Shown here: positions 21,701 through 24,094 of the stretch, in pieces
How the letters are laid out: every line of letters starts with the position of its first letter
Position numbering within the stretch: position 1 is the first letter of the stretch
NCBI RefSeq assembly: GCF_000003605.2
Contig: NW_003105102.1
Coordinates: 748,083-772,176 of the forward strand
From: Saccoglossus kowalevskii
Taxonomy: Eukaryota; Hemichordata; Enteropneusta; Harrimaniidae
Direction of reading: 5' to 3'
DNA: 24,094 nt
Translations under genes and position numbers: made by a program
Notes under the pieces: model-generated
Seen by the model: the letters and a program-made list of their open reading frames with translations, nothing else
What the model was told of the DNA's origin: nothing
Database searches by the model: none

Positions 21701-22972
21701 AATGTTGCTTTCTAAAGCAAGTCATACCATCGCCTTTCACTCGTCTAAATCAAGACCTAGAAGAATTTTTGACAGATTTAAATTTCAAAGCTGGCCCACT
21801 CGTCGGGGATTGTGTAGCAAGTCCTGATAAGATAATGAACTGGAACTTTCAATATATTTAGGTAGTAGGGGGGTCTCTAATATTGGGGATCTGGGAAGCA
21901 TAATATGGGGTTAATGTAATTCCTGTCACTAGCATTACTGTATTTGGGAGTTATTTTTTGCTTCCAGGCTTTTATCAAAAGGCAAGAATGATTCAAATTT
22001 GGCAGAATCAGCATTGGTTGATGGGATTTAAAATCTTTGAGTGCCAAAGTTAACTTTAGTCACCATTCATATATTTTCACAATAGACAATTTTCCCCATC
22101 TATACTGAGAACATGCATTATTCATGAAATTGAACATAAGTTGGTCATTTCCACTTTCAAAATCAAATCGTTGATTACTGTGGCAGACGTTTGAGCCATG
22201 ACGTACATGCATTACGCGAGGTCTCGCAGTGATTGGAAAATAATCATTTTTTTGTAAATTTGCCAATGAATATTAATGTGAACTTAGTTTTGAACCATTA
22301 TTATACATGCAGGGGAAGAAATAAAAGTGTAAATGGCTGATCGTTGTTGTGTTGATGACTTTTTCTAAATATTGTTTTGTATTAAATAGGCTATGACAAG
22401 ACCAAGTGTAAATACACTAGATTCAAGCATGATGAATGCTCCCAAAACAATGGATCTTTTACTCCCCAATTACATTATGAAATCAGCCAGACAGGGAGGA
22501 GGACCTTCTCCAAGTAATACTCGTCGCAGAGATTCCCGTAAAGAGCAGAGGAAGATCATTCCAAGTGCGTCGTCAGGGCGTCATGATGTGCAGCTTAAGA
22601 AAGCAGAGAATGCATGGAAACCAGGTCATAAGGCAGGTGATGACAAAGAACTCCCACAAACTATGGTAAGTGTTTTTGCTACACAATTGTAAAGGGATGC
22701 TTTGGGATAACTTGCAAACATAATCTCACCTGAATGTCTTACTCATGGCTATGTTTACAACTGCTGTATTTCAGGAACTCTACAGGAAAGTTACAAGTAT
22801 TCTTAATAAGCTAACTCCACAGAAGTTTCAGACGCTCACACAGCAGGTCTTAGATCTACCCATTGATACTGAAGAGAAGCTCAAAGTGGTGATTGATCTT
22901 GTATTTGAAAAAGCACTTGGTGAACCATCTTTCAGTGTTGCCTATGCAAATATGTGTCGCTGCCTTATGTCA
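672..22972 (+). CDS. eIF4G: eIF4G gene, internal part: 13 coding exons, both ends outside the window
   Basis: Eukaryotic translation initiation factor 4 gamma is the cytoplasmic scaffold that bridges cap-bound eIF4E, the helicase eIF4A, PABP and eIF3. The exons are 672-741, 1421-1645, 2232-2393, 3162-3263, 5032-5143, 6512-6547, 8109-8470, 8893-9946, 14602-14702, 20230-20440, 21237-21370, 22390-22665 and 22775-22972. They total 3043 nt, which is one nucleotide finishing an upstream codon plus 1014 codons with no stop. All introns are GT-AG. Diagnostic motifs appear in eIF4G order: IRITDPNKG...DITEEIM (PABP site), KELNK, YDRDFLL (eIF4E site), RKEQRKII and the start of MIF4G ([24 protein letters not shown]). 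MIF4G begins near codon 949 of this segment, later than in vertebrate eIF4G1 (about residue 765), mainly because exon 8 is long. It resembles eIF4G1/3 rather than eIF4G2/DAP5, which lacks the eIF4E site. The initiator exon and everything after the first part of MIF4G are missing. Confidence 0.95.
742..1420 (+). other. Intron, nothing else recognised
   Basis: Phase-0 intron of 679 bp, GTAAGT...TTGTTACAG. It is AT-rich. Short open frames on both strands between 930 and 1450 have no recognisable protein features and are treated as chance. Confidence 0.7.
1421..1645 (+). CDS. eIF4G: eIF4G exon 2 (P/Q/H-rich N-terminal region)
   Basis: A 225-nt exon of 75 codons, phase 0 at both ends. The acceptor TTTTGTTACAG is good and the donor is CAG|GTAGTG. 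The protein is disordered and P/Q/H-rich, starting [13 protein letters not shown] and ending in a short run of alternating Gln and His (QQQHQHQHQ). PRQHS resembles the PRQHF segment of vertebrate eIF4G1. The symmetric phase means skipping would keep the frame. Confidence 0.85.
1646..2231 (+). other. Intron, nothing else recognised
   Basis: Phase-0 intron of 586 bp, GTAGTG...TTTTTTGTTAG. No repeats or RNA genes recognised. The open frame at 1863-2171 has no recognisable domain and no homology I can identify. Confidence 0.7.
2232..2393 (+). CDS. eIF4G: eIF4G exon 3 (P/Q/Y-rich)
   Basis: A 162-nt exon of 54 codons, phase 0 at both ends, with acceptor TTTTTTGTTAG and strong donor AAT|GTAAGT. It starts [15 protein letters not shown], continues through [19 protein letters not shown] and ends LAQPMN. 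The composition matches the disordered N-terminal region of eIF4G. The longest open frame over this stretch (2188-2391) is in a different frame. The correct frame is fixed by the splice sites and by continuity with exons 2 and 4. Confidence 0.85.
2394..3161 (+). other. Intron with a C-run
   Basis: Phase-0 intron of 768 bp. It holds a C-rich tract near 2431-2455. The rest is AT-rich with nothing recognised. Confidence 0.7.
3162..3263 (+). CDS. eIF4G: eIF4G exon 4 (short, symmetric)
   Basis: A 102-nt exon of 34 codons, phase 0 at both ends. The acceptor has a long pyrimidine-rich lead and ends ATTGCCAG. The donor AAT|GTACGT is close to consensus. The protein runs from [20 protein letters not shown] to VWTSSN. 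It is not diagnostic by itself but joins exons 3 and 5 in frame. It could be a cassette exon, since skipping preserves the frame. Confidence 0.72.
3264..5031 (+). other. Intron, 1.77 kb, nothing else recognised
   Basis: Phase-0 intron, AT-rich and CpG-poor. No terminal inverted repeats, tandem arrays or RNA genes seen. The minus-strand open frame at 4593-4889 begins MAAEIS from an internal ATG with a fair context, but it shows no domain and nothing else supports a gene. Confidence 0.65.
5032..5143 (+). CDS. eIF4G: eIF4G exon 5 (Q/P/Y-rich)
   Basis: A 112-nt exon entering in phase 0 and leaving in phase 1, with donor CTG|GTAAGT. The chosen acceptor is TTCATTAG at 5031. It gives [19 protein letters not shown] and then [13 protein letters not shown], the Q/P/Y composition expected of this region. 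A second AG seven bases downstream would shift the frame and is not favoured. Confidence 0.85.
5144..6511 (+). other. Intron, 1.37 kb, with a small C/G hairpin
   Basis: Phase-1 intron. An 8-bp inverted repeat ACCCCCAA/TTGGGGGT lies at 6010-6017 and 6038-6045, and a G-rich tract lies near 6268-6280. Nothing else recognised. Confidence 0.65.
6512..6547 (+). CDS. eIF4G: eIF4G exon 6, 36-nt microexon
   Basis: A 36-nt exon between a strong T-rich acceptor (TTTTGTTCTGTTCTAG) and the consensus donor CTG|GTAAGT. It enters and leaves in phase 1. It adds [12 protein letters not shown] and one further base. Skipping it would keep the frame, so it could be alternatively spliced. The call rests on splice signals and phase agreement with exons 5 and 7, not on homology. 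Confidence 0.75.
6548..7153 (+). other. Intron, first part, nothing else recognised
   Basis: AT-rich intron sequence between the microexon and a dispersed repeat. No feature recognised. Confidence 0.6.
7154..7693 (+). repeat. Dispersed composite repeat, copy 1 (about 540 bp)
   Basis: Nearly the same sequence recurs at 19627-20141 in the same orientation. It starts CTACTTTTTAGCTCCGCT, with a terminal hairpin (AGCTCCGCT pairing with AGCGAAGCT, one mismatch in this copy). A TGTCCGTCGTCGTCCGTG stretch follows, then about three diverged tandem units of roughly 155 bp, each with a CGACTTCTT...GAAAAC core and GGTAAAAAGTGA near the end. It closes with CGGAGCTATCTCAGCCGATAGGCTGCTTGTT, in which CTATC/GATAG can pair. 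No protein of its own is evident, so it is probably a non-autonomous element. Its class is not determined. Confidence 0.85.
7694..8108 (+). other. Intron, last part, ending in a strong pyrimidine tract
   Basis: Phase-1 intron remainder. The end (8066-8108) is a long pyrimidine tract (TTTCTTTGATTTCTTCTTTT...) leading to ATTAG at 8108, the acceptor chosen for exon 7. Confidence 0.65.
8109..8470 (+). CDS. eIF4G: eIF4G exon 7 with the PABP-binding motif
   Basis: A 362-nt exon entering in phase 1 and leaving in phase 0 (CAG|GTATGT). It encodes a Y/P/Q-rich stretch ([13 protein letters not shown]...), then at 8243-8308 the conserved motif reading [14 protein letters not shown] followed by DITEEIM. 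This aligns with the poly(A)-binding-protein site of vertebrate eIF4G1 (IRIRDPNQG...DITEEIM). A Ser/Gly/Thr-rich tail follows. The acceptor at 8108 has the best pyrimidine tract, and its [10 protein letters not shown] resembles the vertebrate EFGTYAGAYYP. A second acceptor at 8126 would drop six residues in frame. Confidence 0.92.
8471..8892 (+). other. Intron, 422 bp, nothing else recognised
   Basis: Phase-0 intron, GTATGT...CTCTTACTCAG. No repeats or RNA genes recognised. Confidence 0.7.
8893..9946 (+). CDS. eIF4G: eIF4G exon 8, long disordered exon with octapeptide repeats
   Basis: A 1054-nt exon, phase 0 in and phase 1 out, between CTCTTACTCAG and ACAG|GTAAGA. It encodes about 351 residues: a P/Q segment ([12 protein letters not shown]), [20 protein letters not shown], an acidic A/P/E-rich part, a P/V/S octapeptide array (9388-9627, degenerate from about 9352 to 9681), and a K/E/V-rich acidic tail ([18 protein letters not shown]). 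It sits between the PABP and eIF4E sites, where vertebrate eIF4G1 is also disordered and rich in P, E and S. No folded domain is visible. The upstream part of this open frame (8806-8892) is intron. Confidence 0.93.
9388..9627 (+). repeat. Coding minisatellite: ten 24-bp units
   Basis: Ten consecutive in-frame 24-bp units encode octapeptides of the form (A/V/E)SV(P/Q)(E/A/V)PV(S/P), such as ASVQAPVS and ASVPAPVP. Shorter or degenerate units flank them (TSVPVPVP before, VSVPAP and ASVPAQVP after), extending the array to about 9352-9681. The unit is a multiple of three without stops in any frame, so all six frames stay open here. This explains the large spurious frames on both strands. Confidence 0.95.
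9947..10600 (+). other. Start of the 4.65-kb intron, AT-rich
   Basis: Phase-1 intron beginning GTAAGA. This part is AT-rich and CpG-poor, with an A-run near 10071-10082. No gene or repeat boundary recognised. Confidence 0.65.
11270..11390 (+). promoter_or_regulatory. Candidate internal promoter of eIF4G
   Basis: Within about 120 bp lie an inverted CCAAT box (GATTGG, 11275-11280), TGACCC-ATC-GGGTCA (11294-11308) overlapping the DR1-like GGGTCA-A-AGGACA (11303-11315), and a CRE-like TACGTCAC (11332-11339). A further CACGACGG follows, and then ATG at 11391. The surroundings are CpG-rich and no TATA box is obvious. Individually such motifs occur by chance. The cluster in a CpG-rich island just before an ATG and donor of fitting phase is what makes it notable. 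Confidence 0.3.
11391..11403 (+). other. Candidate alternative first coding exon (M-S-T-L-)
   Basis: ATGTCCACTCTCG followed by GTAAAT, a good donor. The ATG has A at -3. The 13 nt end in phase 1, exactly what exon 9 at 14602 needs, so splicing would give M-S-T-L-A-K-E-T-K-K-K and then the normal eIF4G from KELNK on. A random candidate would fit the phase one time in three, and there is no transcript evidence here. If the intron were retained, the frame would continue only a few tens of codons. Confidence 0.25.
11569..11619 (+). repeat. Left terminal inverted repeat of the Harbinger-like element
   Basis: It matches the reverse complement of 13393-13443 at 47 of 51 positions. The last 21 positions contain two ACCGCGGT palindromes separated by CATT (11599-11606 and 11611-11618). 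Confidence 0.92.
12373..12612. repeat. 86-bp tandem repeat array inside the transposon
   Basis: GTGAATATTTCA recurs at 12373, 12459 and 12545, and GATAATGCGTTG at 12398, 12484 and 12570, both with an 86-bp period. There are two complete units and one partial, with a degenerate unit before them from about 12316. The units are AT-rich with TACG and TGCG steps. The small open frame across 12264-12485 is a by-product of the repeat. Confidence 0.9.
12969..13129. other. Assembly gap (161 N)
   Basis: A run of undetermined bases inside the Harbinger-like element, so the true length of the element is unknown. The gap probably reflects repeats or polymorphism. Confidence 0.99.
13393..13443 (-). repeat. 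Right terminal inverted repeat of the Harbinger-like element
   Basis: Counterpart of 11569-11619. It ends CCTACTCTTCCC and is followed by the TTA target duplication. It contains ACCGCGGT at 13394-13401 and 13406-13413. Confidence 0.92.
13447..14601. other. Right part of the large intron
   Basis: AT-rich intron with three copies of ATTAATATTCAT (13765-13776, 13782-13793 and 13801-13812) and a weak box C/D snoRNA candidate at 14053-14113. The intron ends TGTTATCCATCAG at 14601. Confidence 0.6.
14053..14113 (+). ncRNA. Weak candidate box C/D snoRNA
   Basis: Box C GTGATGA (14059-14065) and box D CTGA (14104-14107) are flanked by a 4-bp terminal stem, GTTA (14053-14056) with TAAC (14110-14113). 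Introns of translation-factor genes commonly host snoRNAs in animals. Against it: the unit is short (61 nt), it lies about 490 nt from the acceptor, and I could not assign an rRNA target. It could easily be chance. Confidence 0.15.
14602..14702 (+). CDS. eIF4G: eIF4G exon 9 with the conserved KELNK segment
   Basis: A 101-nt exon, phase 1 in and phase 0 out (GATGAG|GTATTA). It encodes [20 protein letters not shown], then [12 protein letters not shown]. This matches vertebrate eIF4G1 KRRRKIKELNKKEA..GDLLDAFKE, a conserved basic and helical segment upstream of the eIF4E site. The acceptor at 14601 (CATCAG) is the only nearby AG that keeps the frame after exon 8. The open frame upstream of 14602 is intron. 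Confidence 0.92.
14816..15428. mobile_element. 613-bp MITE with long terminal inverted repeats and TA flanks
   Basis: The terminal inverted repeats are at least 77 bp (14816-14892 and 15352-15428) with four mismatches, starting CAGCAAGTCTCAGAAGT. TA lies directly outside both ends (14814-14815 and 15429-15430), as expected for a TA target duplication of Tc1/mariner-type elements. The interior has no coding capacity. Low divergence between the arms suggests fairly recent insertion. It sits about 110 bp downstream of exon 9. The family assignment is tentative. Confidence 0.85.
15429..15950. other. Intron with paired octamer motifs
   Basis: AT-rich intron sequence. Two ATTTGCAT sequences (reverse complement of the POU octamer ATGCAAAT) lie at 15881-15888 and 15893-15900. 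Nothing else recognised. Confidence 0.5.
16343..16358. repeat. 16-bp palindrome between short direct repeats
   Basis: CCACAGGCGCCTGTGG is a perfect palindrome. It is bordered by direct copies of TACGGTC at 16337-16343 and 16359-16365. No function is evident. Confidence 0.7.
17866..17883. repeat. Small hairpin ACGGTTA/TAACCGT
   Basis: A 7-bp stem with a 4-base loop (ATAG). Its right arm is part of AGTAACCGTG, which recurs in the hairpin at 23542-23566. Confidence 0.6.
18350..19626. other. Intron, AT-rich, with one hairpin
   Basis: Apart from the inverted repeat at 18708-18758, I see no gene, repeat boundary or RNA in this stretch. Short open frames on the minus strand (18463-18657 and 18886-19092) have no recognisable features. 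Confidence 0.6.
18708..18758. repeat. Inverted repeat TTAACCCCTTATC / GATAAGGGTTAA
   Basis: Two 12-13-bp arms (18708-18720 and 18747-18758), perfectly complementary except for one bulged C, separated by 26 bases. It may be the remains of a short inverted-repeat element or simply a hairpin. Confidence 0.7.
19627..20141 (+). repeat. Dispersed composite repeat, copy 2 (about 515 bp)
   Basis: Same layout and orientation as 7154-7693, with small deletions. Here the 5' hairpin is intact (AGCTCCGCT with AGCGGAGCT), and the same GCGGAGCT sequence recurs near the 3' end, so the two ends can also pair. The copy ends about 90 bp before the acceptor of exon 10. No target duplication could be defined. 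Confidence 0.88.
20230..20440 (+). CDS. eIF4G: eIF4G exon 10, K/E/N-rich linker
   Basis: A 211-nt exon, phase 0 in and phase 1 out, acceptor TTTATTTCATAG and donor GAAG|GTATGT. About 70 residues, strongly K/E/N-rich and probably disordered or helical, ending [11 protein letters not shown]. The end aligns with the vertebrate QKYEYKSDQW segment just before the eIF4E-binding site, which fixes both frame and position. The remainder is variable between animals. Confidence 0.93.
20441..21236 (+). other. Intron with diverged tandem repeats
   Basis: Phase-1 intron ending TGTTCTGTTTTCAG. It contains three diverged units between about 20598 and 20900 (listed separately). Nothing else recognised. Confidence 0.65.
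20598..20900. repeat. Three old, irregular tandem units
   Basis: Cores GATTCAAGACGACTGAT (20660), GATTAAAATGGCTGATG (20746) and GATTCAAGATGGCTTATG (20870) are each preceded by related CACATGCA(T)...TTC sequence, and the outer two also by TTGACAC. Spacing is about 86 and 124 bp. The copies are diverged, so the array is old. Confidence 0.55.
21237..21370 (+). CDS. eIF4G: eIF4G exon 11 with the eIF4E-binding motif
   Basis: A 134-nt exon, phase 1 in and phase 0 out (ACG|GTGAGT). It encodes [20 protein letters not shown], then [27 protein letters not shown] (21275-21295) fits the canonical eIF4E-binding consensus YxxxxL followed by a hydrophobic residue, and all key residues are present. The flanking DQWxPLN and KPEGLP..DV.LD are characteristic of eIF4G and absent from 4E-BPs. 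This is the strongest single piece of evidence for the identity of the gene. Confidence 0.97.
21371..22389 (+). other. Intron, 1.02 kb, nothing else recognised
   Basis: Phase-0 intron, GTGAGT...GTATTAAATAG. The acceptor has a modest pyrimidine tract. No repeats or RNA genes recognised. Confidence 0.65.
22390..22665 (+). CDS. eIF4G: eIF4G exon 12 with the basic RNA-binding segment
   Basis: A 276-nt exon of 92 codons, phase 0 at both ends (ATG|GTAAGT). It starts [16 protein letters not shown], contains [12 protein letters not shown], then the basic [18 protein letters not shown] and [13 protein letters not shown], and ends [12 protein letters not shown] and [10 protein letters not shown] match vertebrate eIF4G1 (RKEPRKII, LNKAEKAWKP), the segment before MIF4G that contributes to RNA binding and stabilises eIF4F on mRNA. 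Confidence 0.96.
22775..22972 (+). CDS. eIF4G: eIF4G exon 13, start of the MIF4G domain
   Basis: A 198-nt exon of 66 codons, phase 0 at both ends (TCA|GTAAGT), after a short intron of 109 bp. It encodes [19 protein letters not shown], then [20 protein letters not shown] and [14 protein letters not shown]. This is the first HEAT-type helices of the MIF4G domain, which binds eIF4A and is near identical in vertebrates. A complete MIF4G is about 230 residues, so most of the domain and the MA3 and C-terminal regions lie beyond the window. Confidence 0.97.
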
Positions 22973-23541
22973 GTAAGTTTTCACATTACATTAGTCATGT
23001 CTTGTAGCACTACAGCAATTTGGCCTCTTTAGCCATTTGAACCTCGGCCTTTTTTTGTTGTCTTTCACAAAGTTAAAACTTTCCAAAAATGTAGCTTGTC
23101 GACCTGGTCCAAAATTATACTTATAAAAAAAAATGCATATACATGTTGCAGAACATTTTTGTTACATACAATCTTGGCTTGAAGTGGTTAATATATAACA
23201 AGCTTGAAAATATATATGCCCCGAAATATACTGCGCCCAGGGGCCTGAACATACAAAATCAGGGAAAAAATAGGGATGGGACCACCCCAAAAAAGATTTT
23301 AAGAAGTTGTTTTTGTTATCGTATGATAAGGTCAAATAAAGGAATGCTTTCGTACACTTTGTACACATACTTATTTCTTGATTTATGCGAGGTTTCAATA
23401 AACGTGAGCACTCCGTCTGTGGGACTGTGGGAACACTGACACGGGGTCGAATTTCAAGAATAAAACTTGTTTTATGTCAGTGAATGAAGTTGTATTACTC
23501 ACTGAAATTGGCTACAAAGTATGGTAATTATTAAATCAATG

Positions 23542-23566
23542 CACGGTTACTTTTTTAGTAACCGTG
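23542..23566. repeat. Perfect 10-bp hairpin CACGGTTACT / AGTAACCGTG
   Basis: A 10-bp perfect stem around a 5-base T loop. The right arm AGTAACCGTG also occurs at 17875-17884 within another small hairpin. Function unknown. Confidence 0.75.
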
Positions 23567-23784
23567 ATCAGTGCATGCAAGTCGAAACGGCCGGGAAAAA
23601 CTACCGCTTGTAATCTAAGATGGCGATGACCTCATTAGCATAATTTTGTTCATGCACGTATTGATACATCGCATCGTAATTGCTGAAGAATAGCAGACAG
23701 GGTTATGAAACAAATAAACCTTTTATCACTGACGTGAAATGTTTACAAACTATTGTGAATACATAAACATATCCAAATGGCAAT

Positions 23785-23880
23785 ACAGGGCTTGAAATTT
23801 TTTATGAAAACCCACTAGCCCAGGACGGGTCACTAAGATAATCAACTAGCCCTGCCCAAGAAATCACTAGCCCTCAATAT
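23785..23880. repeat. Fragment of a dispersed CTTGAAATT...CACTAGCCC repeat
   Basis: ACTAGCCC occurs three times (CCCACTAGCCC, CAACTAGCCC and TCACTAGCCC) after CAGGGCTTGAAATTTT. The phrase resembles a short dispersed repeat that I recall from several marine invertebrate genomes, but no second copy lies in the window, so this is tentative. Confidence 0.4.
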
Positions 23881-24094
23881 TATTGTCATCAATTTTTATT
23901 ATTATGACACAGTGTACATACAGTATTGTATTTTTTAATGTGCATTTGGTATTTACTTATGAATCTAACTTTGAAGAACTGTCCAATAATATGTTATCAA
24001 TTTGATCATCCGTATTTACTTTATTTTTTAATTTATGTCCACAAATGTGTCTCTTGCGAATACTGCTCTCTAGCCATTGGGTTATGCTACTATC

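Larger units (their letters stand above)
22973..24094 (+). other. Intron running off the window
   Basis: Begins GTAAGT after exon 13. The expected continuation of MIF4G is not seen before the window ends. It includes a hairpin at 23542-23566 and an ACTAGCCC-rich stretch at 23785-23880. No further exon supported. Confidence 0.7.

Noticed and set aside
22393-22395. The ATG at the start of exon 12 as the initiator of a DAP5/eIF4G2-like protein
   Set aside because: It is an internal methionine following a spliced phase-0 junction. Nothing in the sequence indicates initiation there.

Overview
The window is eukaryotic nuclear DNA: AT-rich and intron-rich, with GT-AG introns, long non-coding stretches and several dispersed repeats. 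One gene on the + strand explains almost all recognisable coding sequence. It encodes eukaryotic translation initiation factor 4 gamma (eIF4G), the scaffold of the cap-binding complex. I placed 13 internal coding exons between 672 and 22972. They join into a single open frame of 1014 codons, and every intron phase agrees. Neither the initiator exon nor the 3' part of the gene lies in the window. The intron-rich structure, the CpG-poor gene body beside CpG-rich islands, and a repeat whose layout resembles elements I associate with marine invertebrates suggest a marine bilaterian, perhaps a hemichordate or a mollusc. The species is not determined.

Layout. Exons 1-6 (672-6547) encode a Q/P/Y-rich, low-complexity N-terminus and include a 36-nt microexon. 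Exon 7 (8109-8470) carries the PABP-binding motif. Exon 8 (8893-9946, 1054 nt) is a long disordered exon containing a coding minisatellite of octapeptides. Exon 9 (14602-14702) carries the conserved KELNK segment. Exon 10 (20230-20440) is a K/E-rich linker. Exon 11 (21237-21370) carries the eIF4E-binding motif YDRDFLL. Exon 12 (22390-22665) carries the basic RKEQRKII segment. Exon 13 (22775-22972) opens the MIF4G domain, which binds eIF4A. The protein thus presents, in the usual eIF4G order, PABP, eIF4E, RNA and eIF4A binding, which together link mRNA cap, poly(A) tail and helicase.

The two largest introns (9947-14601 and 14703-20229) hold most of the accessory DNA. They contain a 1.9-kb element with 51-bp terminal inverted repeats and a TTA target duplication (PIF/Harbinger-like, interrupted by an N gap), a 613-bp MITE with 77-bp terminal inverted repeats and TA flanks, one of two copies of a roughly 0.5-kb composite repeat (the other is in the 6548-8108 intron), and two CpG-rich islands.

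The most interesting hypothesis is that the first island (about 11.2-11.4 kb) is an internal promoter. It has an ATTGG box, a nuclear-receptor-type element and a CRE-like site, followed by a 13-nt ATG-plus-donor mini-exon whose phase fits exon 9. Its product would be a short eIF4G that lacks the PABP-binding site and the minisatellite. This is inference and needs transcript data.
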